Positions 33,177 to 42,899 of a stretch of 64,000 nt of DNA are shown one piece after another. How positions within the stretch are numbered: the stretch's first letter is position 1; each line of letters begins with the position of its first letter. The notes under the pieces were generated by a model. It did not search any database. It was not told the DNA's origin and saw nothing but the letters and a program-made list of their open reading frames with translations. The stretch comes from Lachnospiraceae bacterium (GTDB lineage Bacteria > Bacillota > Clostridia > Lachnospirales > Lachnospiraceae): contig JAFUXG010000021.1 of assembly GCA_017470935.1 (NCBI GenBank), positions 1 through 64,000 on the forward strand. The letters run 5' to 3'. A program made the position numbers and the translations under genes.

Positions 33177-34811
33177 ATGATTAGTGTGATAGTTCCTGTT
33201 TACAATGTAAGCAGATATTTGGATAGATGTCTTGATACTGTGGTAAGACAAAGCTATGAAAATATAGAAATTATATTGGTAGATAACAATTCGGACAATG
33301 AAACTCTTGCAAAAGAAGATGAATGGTTAAAAAGAGATAATAGAATACATCGGCTGCTTGAAAGAGAGCAGGGGCTTGGTCCTGCCAGAAATGCGGGGGT
33401 GAAAGCAGCAAAAGGGGAATATGTGTGCTTTGTGGATCCCGATGACTGGTGGGATGTAAGAATATTGGAGAAGCTGTATAGGACACTTATATCTAATGAT
33501 GCAGATTTGTGCATGTGTGGTCAGGTACATGTACTGTTTGATGATATAGGAAGAATAATAGATAAGAAGAATGCGATAGCACCGGTGTTATTCAGTGAAG
33601 AAGAATATCCTAGGAATATACCGGAATTGATTACTATGGTAGAGCCATCTGTTTGTGGAAAACTTTATAAGAGGAAACTGTTTACGCAAAACAGTATAGA
33701 GGCACCAAATTGTACTGCTGAGGATCGTGCGGTGACATGTTATGTGACATACAAGGCTGAGAAGATAGTGGTAGTGCCGGAAGGATTGTATTATTATCAT
33801 TTCCAACGCAAAGGCAGCAATATGAATTCTTATAAAAGTTATAACACCATACCTGTTTGTATGGAAAAAATTATAGAACCATTTGCAAAAGAGGGAATGA
33901 AGAAAGAATGGATACCAGTACTCAGAAATGCATGTTTTGATGCGGCAATGATAGCCGTCTCGCCTATAGATTCACTGCATGAAATCAGCAAGTCAGAAGG
34001 ATGGAGGAAGATGATTTCTGATATTAAGGATACCTTCCATGACCGATTTCCCGTGACTTCTCACAGGCAATTTATTATAGGAAGTTATAGTTTGCGTAGA
34101 GAGGTATGGCATGCGTATCATGATTTCGAGGAGTGTAGAACTCACCTGCAATATGCTAGTATAATCAGTCTCATGTCTGAGTCTATTCCTGCAGTGGTTA
34201 ACTATAGCTCAAACTGGCAGAGAGAAGAATGGATAAAAGAAGACCTGCAAAAAAATTTTCGGGATAAGTGGGAGTTTCAAGACCAGGATTTGATATATAT
34301 TGATTTTCTGGAAGAACGGTTTCCTATTGCTAAGTGTAATGGCAGTTATTTCACATATAGTGATATTATTTCTGAAGCAACGGTTAAATTGCCCCCATAT
34401 ACCGTCATGGAATTAAGTGAAGAGGAACGGTATAAATTGTGGAAATCAAAATGTGATCTTTTTGTCGAATGGCTGTTGGTAAAAGTAAGACCCAGGCAGA
34501 TTGTTCTTGTTAAAAATTTGTTGTGCGAACGACATGGGGTATACAGGGGAGAGACTCTCTTTCTTGGAGGAGAACAGATAAGAAGTATTAATGCCAGATT
34601 AAATAGCTATTATGATTATTTCATAAAGCACATCGAGGGGATTAATGTGATAGAGACACACAGTGAAGAGGCCATGTTTTCAAGCGAAGATTTTCCTTTT
34701 GGATGCGCACCATACCATGTAAATGATTATTACTACATGCGTCAGGGTTATCGCATTACCCAAATGGTATATGATGATATGATACGTTTCTGTTCTAAGA
34801 CAAAAGTGTAG
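33177..34811 (+). CDS. Family 2 glycosyltransferase with a long C-terminal extension
   Basis: 544 residues. The GT-A domain spans about 1-230: MISVIVPVYNVSRYLDRCL, ILVDNNSDNET, GPARNAGVKAAKGEYVCFVDPDDWW (the DxD-type Asp pair). The rest (about 320-544) resembles the DUF6270-type domain seen attached to glycosyltransferases or alone in capsule loci (VRPRQIVLVKNLLCERHG, FPFGCAPYHVNDYYY); the name is a weak memory-based match. It could be an acyl- or other glycan-modifying domain. ATG 33177 is chosen over TTG 33165 (GGGG upstream). It follows the previous gene within 16 nt. Confidence 0.8.
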   Translation: MISVIVPVYNVSRYLDRCLDTVVRQSYENIEIILVDNNSDNETLAKEDEWLKRDNRIHRLLEREQGLGPARNAGVKAAKGEYVCFVDPDDWWDVRILEKLYRTLISNDADLCMCGQVHVLFDDIGRIIDKKNAIAPVLFSEEEYPRNIPELITMVEPSVCGKLYKRKLFTQNSIEAPNCTAEDRAVTCYVTYKAEKIVVVPEGLYYYHFQRKGSNMNSYKSYNTIPVCMEKIIEPFAKEGMKKEWIPVLRNACFDAAMIAVSPIDSLHEISKSEGWRKMISDIKDTFHDRFPVTSHRQFIIGSYSLRREVWHAYHDFEECRTHLQYASIISLMSESIPAVVNYSSNWQREEWIKEDLQKNFRDKWEFQDQDLIYIDFLEERFPIAKCNGSYFTYSDIISEATVKLPPYTVMELSEEERYKLWKSKCDLFVEWLLVKVRPRQIVLVKNLLCERHGVYRGETLFLGGEQIRSINARLNSYYDYFIKHIEGINVIETHSEEAMFSSEDFPFGCAPYHVNDYYYMRQGYRITQMVYDDMIRFCSKTKV

Positions 34812-34831
34812 AAGGGGGAGTGCTTAAAAAT

Positions 34832-36220
34832 ATGAGAGTGCTTTTTTACAACTGGGATCCCATTGACGGACCGGCGGGTGGCGGAGTGACAGGCTATTTA
34901 AAGGAGTTATTCCGTTCTGCGCTTACGTCATATCCTAAATTGGAAATATGGTTTCTAAATTCCGGTCGCTCCTATGATGAAAAAGACGAGTCTTACATAC
35001 GGAAACGTAAAAATATTTTTGGAAAACGGATTCATGCTTATGAGGTAGTAAATTCGCCGGTGCTGGCACCCGGGAGACAATCTCCGGTGAATGTAAGTGT
35101 GTACTTAGAGGATAGGGTGCTTGAAAATATTATAGGTGATTTTATAGAAGAGAACGGTGTCTTTGATGTGGTACATTTTCATAATACAGAAGGCATTTCT
35201 CTTGGAGTATTGAAGTTAAAGGAGAAATTTCCAAAGACGAAGTGGCTGCTGACACTTCACAATTATTATCCATTCTGTCCACAGGTAAATCTGTGGAGCC
35301 ATGGGGAGAGAAACTGTGCCGGAGATGACCCTTCAGATTGTGTGGGATGCTTTGTTACAGAAAACATGGATTTGGCTCGTTTTCGTTTTGCGCATCTGGA
35401 TATACCGGAACTTAAAAATATTTTTTACAATTATTCCGCTACGCACCCGGATAAGGCAGAGGCAAAGCATTATGAGCAATATCGGAAAGAAACACTTTTC
35501 GTTATGAACAGTTGCTTTGATGAGGTTCTTTGCGTATCAAAAAGAACGAAGGAAGTGGCAGAGCGTGCAGGTATCCGAAAGAATATATTACGCCTCTCCT
35601 ACGCAGGGTCTGCAGTAGCAGGAAGGCAAAGAGGCTATAAAGGAAATGGAAATACAGAGGCTCTGCACATCATATATTTGGGATATGCATTCAAGGAGAA
35701 AGGGTTTGATTTTTTTCTGAGGGCAGTGGACAGTATACCGAAAAAGATGGCAGAGAAATTGTTTGTTACCGTAGTAGCCAGAGCAAATGAGGAAACTTGC
35801 AGACGGGCAGAAGAGATACTGAATATACCAGGGAGATATGAAGGTTCTATTTATCTGAATGGCTATGAAGATGAGGATGAGCTTGAGAAGATACTCTCTG
35901 CGCAGGATTTGGGAATCATACCTGTGCTGTGGGAGGATAATCTGCCCAGGGTAGCTATGGAACAGTTTGCTGCGGGGATTCCTTTACTTACCAGTGATCT
36001 GGGTGGAGCAAAGGAGTTGGGGGGTGATAATCCTGATTTTGTGTTTCGTGCCGGAGATATTGAGGATTTTATAGAGAAACTTAGGAATATCATGGAGCAT
36101 AGGGAATTACTTGGAAAGTACTTTGAACAGGCGATTAAGCTTAAGACCATGGATGAGCATCTGAAGGAACTGATGGAAATATATGAGGGAGAAACTATCA
36201 TGCCGATTGAGATTTCATGA
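34832..36220 (+). CDS. Family 4 glycosyltransferase
   Basis: 462 residues with the GT-B fold. N-terminal domain: PIDGPAGGGVTGYLKELF; the motif WLLTLHNYYPFCPQVNLW is characteristic of GT4 enzymes. A short Cys-rich loop (CAGDDPSDCVGCF) follows. C-terminal domain: HIIYLGYAFKEKGFDFFL and DLGIIPVLWEDNLPRVAMEQFAAGIP, the E-x7-E nucleotide-sugar motif, then LLTSDLGGAKELGG. Acceptor and donor unknown. A G6 tract lies at 36019-36024 in this C-terminal part. ATG 34832 (MRVLFYNWD) is preferred over GTG 34820, as GGGGGAG (34814-34820) suits only the former. Confidence 0.88.
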   Translation: MRVLFYNWDPIDGPAGGGVTGYLKELFRSALTSYPKLEIWFLNSGRSYDEKDESYIRKRKNIFGKRIHAYEVVNSPVLAPGRQSPVNVSVYLEDRVLENIIGDFIEENGVFDVVHFHNTEGISLGVLKLKEKFPKTKWLLTLHNYYPFCPQVNLWSHGERNCAGDDPSDCVGCFVTENMDLARFRFAHLDIPELKNIFYNYSATHPDKAEAKHYEQYRKETLFVMNSCFDEVLCVSKRTKEVAERAGIRKNILRLSYAGSAVAGRQRGYKGNGNTEALHIIYLGYAFKEKGFDFFLRAVDSIPKKMAEKLFVTVVARANEETCRRAEEILNIPGRYEGSIYLNGYEDEDELEKILSAQDLGIIPVLWEDNLPRVAMEQFAAGIPLLTSDLGGAKELGGDNPDFVFRAGDIEDFIEKLRNIMEHRELLGKYFEQAIKLKTMDEHLKELMEIYEGETIMPIEIS

Positions 36221-36243
36221 TTTAGAATGGTTTCGATCGGCTG

Positions 36244-36266
36244 ATCAAGATTGCAAAGCAATCTTG
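36244..36266. repeat. Perfect palindrome in the glycosyltransferase spacer
   Basis: TCAAGATTGC-AAA-GCAATCTTGA, 10-bp arms, 30 bp before the next ATG. There is no T-run. It could be a stabilising stem or an attenuator inside the operon. Confidence 0.55.
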
Positions 36267-36295
36267 ACAAAACATATTATACAAGGAGAACGACT

Positions 36296-37630
36296 ATGAA
36301 CCCGAAGGTAACGGTAGTGATCCCATCCCTGAATGTAAAAGACTATATAGGAGAATGCCTTGACAGTGTAACAGGACAGACATTACAGGAGATAGAAATT
36401 TTTGTGGTGGATGCATATTCCACGGATGGAACAAGGAAAATCATAGATGAGTATGGTAAAAAGGATAATCGAATTACGCTTTTGGATGATAGAGAAAAGA
36501 GCACGGGATATTCCAAAAACCTTGGAATTGATCGTGCATCTGCACCATACTATGCCATTGTGGAGTCGGATGACTATATTGAACCGGATATGCTGGAAAA
36601 GCTTTATGTAAAGGCAGAAGAGGACGGAGCGGATATCGTAAAATGTGGGTTTGACACTTTTGTGGGAGATGGAGAGAAACGTTTCTTTTTTCCTAAGAGC
36701 GTGGCTGACTCTGTAGGGGATTATGAAAGAACGATAAAGCCTTCGGAAGAGATTAGGGCATTTCGGTTTACCATGTATGAATGGCTTGGACTTTACCGTA
36801 CATCTTTTCTGCGGGAAAGGAATATACGGCATAACGAATCAAAAGGAGCCGCATTTCAGGATATCGGTTTTTGGTTTTTGAGCATGGCAAGGGCAGAGAA
36901 GATTTTACTGATCAGGGATATAGGTTATCATTATCGGTTTGATAATCCGAATGCTTCGGTAAAAAATCCCGGTAAGGTGTTTAATACTTGTGATGAGTAT
37001 GAGTATATAAGACAGAAGCTTGCTCAGGAAGAGAATCTTTGGAATAAGGTAGAACCGGCATATTATAGAGAATATTTTCATAGCAATGCTGCTGCTTATA
37101 GGAGTCTTTCCGATGAGTTAAAACCTTTGCTGTCCTTGCGGATGCATACAGATCTAAAATCGGCGGATAAAAATGGACATCTGGATAAAAACATATTTGA
37201 TGAGAAGGAAAGAAGATGTTTGGATGTGCTTGTCAGCGATTCGGTGGAATATGACAGAATGTGTAAGCAGTGCAGCATGGAGCAAAAGGGCAGACTGTAT
37301 TCGCTTGTAAAGAAGTTGGAGACAGCATCAGGCTGTGTGATCTATGGTGCAGGATATTATGGATCAAATCTGCAATATATCCTTAAAAATGAGAGAATAG
37401 AAATAGATGCATATGTGGATTCTGATGTAAAAAAACAGGGGGAGCGGCTGAATGGAGTTCCAATATTATCGCCTGCTGACGGTTGTAAGAAATATGCTGG
37501 AGCTTATTGGCTGGTAGCTAATAAGTGGCATGGCATGGAAATATTGAAGGAACTCAAAATAAGATACAATATTAAAGAGGAGCACATTCATATTTGTGAT
37601 GTGGAAGCACTGGCAGAAGTGATGGTATGA
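36296..37630 (+). CDS. Family 2 glycosyltransferase with C-terminal Rossmann module
   Basis: 444 residues. GT-A domain about 1-230: KVTVVIPSLNVKDYIGECL, FVVDAYSTDGT, SKNLGIDRASAPYYAIVESDDYI (DxD-type motif), then KGAAFQDIGFWF. The last 110 residues are the recurring Rossmann-like module (GCVIYGAGYYGSNLQYIL, AYVDSDVKKQGERLNGVPIL). ATG 36296 has AAGGAG 8 nt upstream and follows a palindrome. The stop overlaps the next gene's open frame by 4 nt. Specificity is unknown. Confidence 0.87.
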   Translation: MNPKVTVVIPSLNVKDYIGECLDSVTGQTLQEIEIFVVDAYSTDGTRKIIDEYGKKDNRITLLDDREKSTGYSKNLGIDRASAPYYAIVESDDYIEPDMLEKLYVKAEEDGADIVKCGFDTFVGDGEKRFFFPKSVADSVGDYERTIKPSEEIRAFRFTMYEWLGLYRTSFLRERNIRHNESKGAAFQDIGFWFLSMARAEKILLIRDIGYHYRFDNPNASVKNPGKVFNTCDEYEYIRQKLAQEENLWNKVEPAYYREYFHSNAAAYRSLSDELKPLLSLRMHTDLKSADKNGHLDKNIFDEKERRCLDVLVSDSVEYDRMCKQCSMEQKGRLYSLVKKLETASGCVIYGAGYYGSNLQYILKNERIEIDAYVDSDVKKQGERLNGVPILSPADGCKKYAGAYWLVANKWHGMEILKELKIRYNIKEEHIHICDVEALAEVMV

Positions 37631-37641
37631 AAGGAAAAGGT

Positions 37642-38955
37642 ATGAATATTTCAATTTTGGGCGGTGGACTTTCCGGGATAGCACTTGCATATTTTTTGCA
37701 GGATGATGAACGGATAGAACGGATAGATATATGGGAGAAAGAGGATGGCATTGGCGGTCTGTGCCGCAGCATACGGAAGAATGGTTATACCTATGATATC
37801 GGACCTCACATTCTTTTCTCCAAAGACAAGGAGATGCTTAATCTTATGCTCTCTGTTTTAAAAGAAAAAAATGATTTGAGACGTTCGAATCAAATAATAT
37901 ACAAGGGTAGGAATGTACAATATCCTTTTGAAAATGATCTGTCCAAGCTTCCGGAGGACGATCGGAATTATTGTGTGCAGTCATTTGAAAATAATCCATA
38001 TAGGAACTATGTGCCTGATAATATGCTGCAGTTTTTCTTAAAGACTTTTGGAGAGGGAATCACAAACACATACTTGCGTCCCTACAATGAAAAAATATGG
38101 AAATATGATCCGGCCTTTATGGACACGCAGATGGTAGAACGTATTCCACAGCCCACAGATGATGAGATACGCAGGAGTGCGGCGGGGGAAACAGTAGATG
38201 GTTATGTACACCAACTGTATTTTCACTTTCCAAGGGAAGGTGGGATAGAAGCCGTGGTAAAGGGATTTGAAAAGAGGCTGGGAGAAAAATGCCATATACA
38301 TTTGTCTGCTTTGGTGGAAAAGGTGGCAAGAACAGATGTGGGCTTTATTATTACTGCCGAAGGAGTAGAGAATAGAGCAGGGATCGTGGTATCTACCATG
38401 CCAATCCAGGAACTGTGTGCAGTATATGAAGGTATGAATGAAGATATTGCAGACAATGTGAGAGATTTGAAATATAACTCCATACAGATCGTTTTTGTGC
38501 ATGTGGAAGAGGATTACAGTGGAGATAATTTTGCATTTATGATTCCCGAAAAAGATGTGATATTCCACAGAATATCGAAGATGGATTTTCTCGGTGAAGC
38601 CTACCACAGGCGAGAGGGGGCCACATATATGGTTGAGATCACGTACCGTGCAGGAGATTATACGGATTCTCTTTCGGAAGATGAGATAAAATGCAGGATA
38701 GAAGATGGAATGGTGTATCTGGGATTTGCGCAGAATTCATCGGAGATTTCTTTTATCAATATCACAAAGCACCGGTATGCCTATGTGATCTATGATCTTC
38801 ATCACAGGAAAAATATGAATGCTATACGGTCGTATTTTAAGGCGGAAGGTATTCATTTAAGTGGAAGATTTGGTAATTTTGAATACTGGAATATGGATAA
38901 AGTGTTAAGGGAAGCCGGGAATCTGGCAGCAAGACTAAAGGAGAAGAACTTATGA
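37642..38955 (+). CDS. FAD-dependent oxidoreductase related to UDP-galactopyranose mutase
   Basis: About 437 residues. An N-terminal FAD-binding Rossmann motif (ISILGGGLSGIALAYFL) with IEKEDGIGGLCRSI-like segment (here IWEKEDGIGGLCRS) and a YDIGPHILFS block match the NAD(P)-binding, protoporphyrinogen-oxidase/UDP-galactopyranose-mutase-like group common in glycan clusters. LRPYNEKIWKYDP is typical of that group. A separate true Glf lies at 49.4 kb, so this one probably handles another sugar or a lipid carrier. Two ATG (37627, 37642) are possible; GGAAAAGG supports the second. It overlaps the next gene by 4 nt. Confidence 0.75.
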   Translation: MNISILGGGLSGIALAYFLQDDERIERIDIWEKEDGIGGLCRSIRKNGYTYDIGPHILFSKDKEMLNLMLSVLKEKNDLRRSNQIIYKGRNVQYPFENDLSKLPEDDRNYCVQSFENNPYRNYVPDNMLQFFLKTFGEGITNTYLRPYNEKIWKYDPAFMDTQMVERIPQPTDDEIRRSAAGETVDGYVHQLYFHFPREGGIEAVVKGFEKRLGEKCHIHLSALVEKVARTDVGFIITAEGVENRAGIVVSTMPIQELCAVYEGMNEDIADNVRDLKYNSIQIVFVHVEEDYSGDNFAFMIPEKDVIFHRISKMDFLGEAYHRREGATYMVEITYRAGDYTDSLSEDEIKCRIEDGMVYLGFAQNSSEISFINITKHRYAYVIYDLHHRKNMNAIRSYFKAEGIHLSGRFGNFEYWNMDKVLREAGNLAARLKEKNL

Positions 38956-39935
38956 TTATTACAAAGACGCCGTTTCGAATCAGCTTTGCAGGGGGAGGCA
39001 GTGATCTGCCGGACTTCTATAGAAAGCATGGAGGCTGTGTGGTCAGTACTTCCATTAATCGTTACATGTACATATCCACCCATCCCTATTTTGACGAGGG
39101 GATGACATCTCTTAAGTATTCAAGGACAGAAACAGTGGATTCATTAGATAAGATTGAACATTCCATATGCAGACAGGTATTGATGGATATGGGACTGCAT
39201 GGAATAGAGATAACCAGTACGGCTGATGTTCCAAGCGGTACCGGACTTGGATCATCCAGTTCCTTTACTGTTGGCCTGCTGCATACGCTGTATTGCTATA
39301 AAGGCAGATATGTATCCAAACAAAGATTGGCAGAGGAAGCCTGTGACGTGGAGATCAACAGACTGGGAAATCCTATAGGTAAGCAGGATCATTATGCCGC
39401 CGCATGTGGAGGATTTAATTTTATTACATTTCATCAGGATGATACTGTAACGGTTGAACCGCTGATACTTCAGCCTGAAACGTTAGATGCTCTGCAGGAC
39501 AATATTGTAATTTACTACACAGGTATTACCCATGATGCAAATGTAATTCTGGTAGAACAGAAGAACAATATTTTCAAAAAGAAAAAAACCAATAATCTTC
39601 TGGCGATGTGTGAACTGGCAAAACATATGAAGCAGTCATTAGAGAGCAATGAGCTGTCTGATTTCGGGAGAATGCTTGATGAGGGGTGGCAGAGAAAGAA
39701 GGAGCTTGCGAGTGGCATTGCTAATCCTGTGATTGACAATCTGTATGAAACAGCCTTGAAAAATGGGGCTGTCGGGGGCAAACTGCTTGGAGCGGGCGGT
39801 GGGGGATTCTTATTATTTTACTGTGAGAAGTATAAGCAGAAACAGCTTGACGAGGCGATAAGGCTCAGCCGTTTCCCTGTACGCTTTGAGCATGATGGAA
39901 CATCCGTGGTGTATATAGGGGACAAATACTGGTAG
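38952..39935 (+). CDS. hddA: GHMP kinase, D-glycero-D-manno-heptose 7-phosphate kinase (HddA-like)
   Basis: 327 residues. GHMP family: N-terminal TPFRISFAGGGSDLPDFYRKHGG, the ATP-binding motif DVPSGTGLGSSSSFTVGLLH, and the C-terminal KLLGAGGGGFLLFY. This N-terminal GGGSDLPDFY pattern is that of heptose 7-phosphate kinases. Adds a phosphate at C1 of D-glycero-D-manno-heptose 7-phosphate. The neighbours (HddC-GmhB fusion and GmhA at 41.0-42.9 kb) supply the other steps, which supports the assignment. ATG overlaps the preceding stop. Confidence 0.85.
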   Translation: MIITKTPFRISFAGGGSDLPDFYRKHGGCVVSTSINRYMYISTHPYFDEGMTSLKYSRTETVDSLDKIEHSICRQVLMDMGLHGIEITSTADVPSGTGLGSSSSFTVGLLHTLYCYKGRYVSKQRLAEEACDVEINRLGNPIGKQDHYAAACGGFNFITFHQDDTVTVEPLILQPETLDALQDNIVIYYTGITHDANVILVEQKNNIFKKKKTNNLLAMCELAKHMKQSLESNELSDFGRMLDEGWQRKKELASGIANPVIDNLYETALKNGAVGGKLLGAGGGGFLLFYCEKYKQKQLDEAIRLSRFPVRFEHDGTSVVYIGDKYW

Positions 39936-40015
39936 ATTGTCGTATATTTGTGTACTACGGAGGCTAAATGTGATATATGAAAAAGTTGTGATAATACATA
40001 TAAGGAGCTAAAAAG

Positions 40016-40969
40016 ATGAATGTATTGGTGGTAGGAGGCGCAGGTTTCATAGGAAGTCATTTGTGTGATGATTTGATAAAGAAGGGATACAAGGTGTATT
40101 GTATGGACAATTTGTCACTGGGTACAAGGGCAAATATTGCACACCTTGAGAATCAGGGTGCATTTGAGCTGATAAAAGGGGATGCTTCAGATCGAGAAGA
40201 AATAGAAGCGGTATTTGCAATGGCAGAACCGGAATATGTTTTTCATCTGGCAGCAAATTCTGATATACAGGCAAGTGCATCCAGCCCTGATGTGGAATAC
40301 CGGAATACATATACGACAACCTATGAGATACTTATGGCGATGAGAAGACATGGTGTGAAACGGATTTTTTTCGCTTCTACATCGGCTGTATATGGAGAAA
40401 AAAAAGATGTGCTGCTTTCAGAGAATACACCTAATCTTAGTCCGATTTCCTATTATGGTGCAGCGAAGCTTGGGAGTGAAGCCTTGATTAGTGCATTTAC
40501 CTATATGAATGATATGACTGCATTAGTATTTAGATTTCCTAATGTGATTGGTCCGCGACTCACGCATGGAGTTATCTATGATTTTATCAGAAAACTCAAG
40601 TTGGATTCGTCAAAGCTTGAGATATTGGGAGATGGAAAGCAGACCAAGCCCTATATCTATGTTAAAGATCTGGTGGCTGCCATTGCCAGTTTATCAAACA
40701 TAGATTCAAATGTTGAAGAAACCGGAGTACGTTTGTATAACGTGGGTGTAGAAGGTGCTACGAGTGTGACTGCGATTGCGGACATTCTATGCGAAGAGAT
40801 GGGGCTTTGTAATGTAAAATATGAATATACTGGAGGGGAAGGCGGCTGGAAGGGAGATGTACCACGATTTACATATTCCACGGAAAAGATAAGGGCGGAG
40901 GGTTGGAAGCCTGAGTATAATTCTGATGATGCTGTACGCCTGACGGTGAAATCTATCATTGGTGTTTAG
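40016..40969 (+). CDS. NAD-dependent sugar-nucleotide epimerase/dehydratase
   Basis: 317 residues. Extended SDR: NAD-binding motif VVGGAGFIGSHLCDDL, FHLAANSDIQAS, STSAVYGEKK and the catalytic YYGAAKLGSE (YxxxK). The RFPNVIGPRLTHGV part and KPYIYVKDLV are typical of epimerases. Placed between the HddA-like and HddC genes, its likely substrate is a GDP-heptose or the galactose nucleotide of the locus; the product cannot be told. AGGAG lies before the ATG. Confidence 0.85.
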   Translation: MNVLVVGGAGFIGSHLCDDLIKKGYKVYCMDNLSLGTRANIAHLENQGAFELIKGDASDREEIEAVFAMAEPEYVFHLAANSDIQASASSPDVEYRNTYTTTYEILMAMRRHGVKRIFFASTSAVYGEKKDVLLSENTPNLSPISYYGAAKLGSEALISAFTYMNDMTALVFRFPNVIGPRLTHGVIYDFIRKLKLDSSKLEILGDGKQTKPYIYVKDLVAAIASLSNIDSNVEETGVRLYNVGVEGATSVTAIADILCEEMGLCNVKYEYTGGEGGWKGDVPRFTYSTEKIRAEGWKPEYNSDDAVRLTVKSIIGV

Positions 40970-41009
40970 AAGTAATAATGATGAACAAAAGAATTGAGGA
41001 TTTGCAAAG

Positions 41010-42329
41010 ATGGTAAATTTGTCGGACGATATAGCAGTAGTGATTCAAGCGGGTGGTAGGGGAAAACGGCTGCGTGAAATAACGGGGGATTCTATACCGA
41101 AACCTCTTGCAGTTATGAATGGAAAGACATTGATTGAGTGGCAGATTGATGCTCTTAAGAGATATGAGATTTCAGAATATGTAATCATCATAGGTTATTG
41201 CGGGGAATGTATACGAGAAATTTTAGGTGATGGATCGGCCTATGGTATACGGATACAATACGTAGAAGAAAAAAAGCCGCTTGGTTCAGCTGGCGCTCTA
41301 TCTATTGTTTCTGCATTAATTCCCAATAAGACGATTTTGCTTGTATTTGGTGATGTGATGTTTGATATGGATTTGCCTCGGATGCTTACTTTTCATAGGG
41401 CAAGAAATGCATTGATTACTTTGGCGATGCATCCGAATTCACATCCCTACGATTCGGATCTGCTGGTAGAAAATGAAGAGCATTGTATCATAAAGATTTT
41501 GGGCAAAGAAGAAGAGAGGACCATTTATTATAAAAATCTTGTGAATGCCGGAATCAGTATTGTGGAGCAGGACGCACTTCAAAATATCTCAGTAGAACAA
41601 GCCTGTGATTTTGAAAAGGATGTCATACGACCGTTATTGAAAGAAGGAAGGATATACGGCTATAAGACAACGGAATATATAAAGGATGTAGGAACTGTAG
41701 AACGCTTCCGAATAGCTGAAGAGGAACAGAAAATAGGAAAGTGGGGAAAGAGGAATCAATCCAATAAGCAAAAATGTATATTTCTTGATCGTGACGGAAC
41801 GATAAATGTTCAAAAGGGTTTGGTAGGAAAACCGGAGGATCTCATACTGTATCCAAGGGCGGTAGAGGCAATAAAACTTTTTAACCAATCGGAATATCTG
41901 ACAATTGTAGTGACAAATCAGCCCGTGGTAGCCAGAGGTATATGCAGCATAGAAGATGTGGAGCTGATCCATAAAAAGTTGGAGACAGACCTGGGAGCTG
42001 CGGGAGTGTATGTAGATGATATTATATTCTGCCCGCATCATCCGGATAAGGGCTATCCTGAGGAAAATCCGAAATATAAGATTGTTTGTAACTGCCGGAA
42101 GCCAAAAACAGGAATGATTGATGCGATGGTACACCGCTACAATATAGACAGGAAAGAGTCATACATGATAGGGGATACTACTGTGGATGTGCAGACTGGT
42201 AAAAATGCGGGGCTAAAAACAATACTGCTCCATAGCGGACTGGCAGGAGCGGATGGGAAATATGATGTACAGGCAGATCAGGAAGCAGCAGATTTGTATG
42301 AGGCTGCAGAAAGGATATTAAAAAGATGA
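41010..42329 (+). CDS. Fusion: heptose 1-phosphate guanylyltransferase + heptose 1,7-bisphosphate phosphatase (HddC-GmhB)
   Basis: 439 residues. Residues 1-245: nucleotidyltransferase with IQAGGRGKRLREITG, PKPLAVMNGKTLIEWQ and FGDVMFDMD (GT-A type, HddC/RmlA-like). Residues 255-439: HAD phosphatase with the catalytic FLDRDGTIN, TNQPVVARG, the zinc-binding loop CPHHPDKGYPEENP ... CNCRKPKTGM, and MIGDTTVDVQ; these are GmhB signatures. So one protein covers removal of the C7 phosphate and GMP transfer, the last steps to GDP-D-glycero-alpha-D-manno-heptose. Fusions of these two activities are known but not the rule. The stop overlaps the next ATG. Confidence 0.9.
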   Translation: MVNLSDDIAVVIQAGGRGKRLREITGDSIPKPLAVMNGKTLIEWQIDALKRYEISEYVIIIGYCGECIREILGDGSAYGIRIQYVEEKKPLGSAGALSIVSALIPNKTILLVFGDVMFDMDLPRMLTFHRARNALITLAMHPNSHPYDSDLLVENEEHCIIKILGKEEERTIYYKNLVNAGISIVEQDALQNISVEQACDFEKDVIRPLLKEGRIYGYKTTEYIKDVGTVERFRIAEEEQKIGKWGKRNQSNKQKCIFLDRDGTINVQKGLVGKPEDLILYPRAVEAIKLFNQSEYLTIVVTNQPVVARGICSIEDVELIHKKLETDLGAAGVYVDDIIFCPHHPDKGYPEENPKYKIVCNCRKPKTGMIDAMVHRYNIDRKESYMIGDTTVDVQTGKNAGLKTILLHSGLAGADGKYDVQADQEAADLYEAAERILKR

Positions 42330-42898
42330 CAGATTATTCAAAAAAAGTAAGGAACTACATAGATAGAGAAAGAGATGTACTTTCCAAACTGGACGAGAAT
42401 GAAATAAGCCGGGTAATGAATATACTCGAAGACGCCAGGCTGGGAGGACATAGAGTGTTTATCTGTGGAAACGGAGGCAGTGCCGCTACGGCTTCCCATT
42501 TCTGTGCAGATTTTAATAAGGGTGTGAGTGAGAAGCAGGATATAAAATACAATTTTGAATGTTTAAATGATAATGTTCCTATGATGACGGCTGTGGCAAA
42601 TGACATAAGCTACGATGACATCTTCGAAATGCCACTGAAAAATAAGATAAAAAGTAAAGATGTGCTGATTGGAATATCCGGAAGCGGAAACTCTGAAAAT
42701 GTGGTGAGGGCGGTACGCTATGCCAACAGCATAGGTGCAGTTACAGTGGGTATTGTGGGATATGATGGAGGCAGAGTAAAGCAGGAGGCAGAGTGCAGTA
42801 TTCACGTGAATATTGACAATATGCAGATTGTTGAAGATGTACATATGATGATGGATCATGTGATGATGTTTATTTTATCCGGAATGGAGCTGGATTAA
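42326..42898 (+). CDS. gmhA: Phosphoheptose isomerase (GmhA), SIS domain
   Basis: 190 residues, normal length. SIS domain with GNGGSAATASHFCADFNKG, LNDNVPMMTAVANDISYDDIF, GISGSGNSENVVRA and the C-terminal VEDVHMMMDHVMM carrying metal and catalytic residues (Glu, His). Converts sedoheptulose 7-phosphate to D-glycero-D-manno-heptose 7-phosphate, the first step of heptose synthesis. Together with the kinase and the HddC-GmhB fusion the pathway is complete within 4 kb. It overlaps the fusion gene by 4 nt. Confidence 0.93.
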   Translation: MTDYSKKVRNYIDRERDVLSKLDENEISRVMNILEDARLGGHRVFICGNGGSAATASHFCADFNKGVSEKQDIKYNFECLNDNVPMMTAVANDISYDDIFEMPLKNKIKSKDVLIGISGSGNSENVVRAVRYANSIGAVTVGIVGYDGGRVKQEAECSIHVNIDNMQIVEDVHMMMDHVMMFILSGMELD

Positions 42899-42899
42899 T

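Noticed and set aside
37642..38955. Second UDP-galactopyranose mutase
   Set aside because: It belongs to the same superfamily but lacks several Glf-specific segments that are clear in the gene at 49380, so only a general oxidoreductase call is made.
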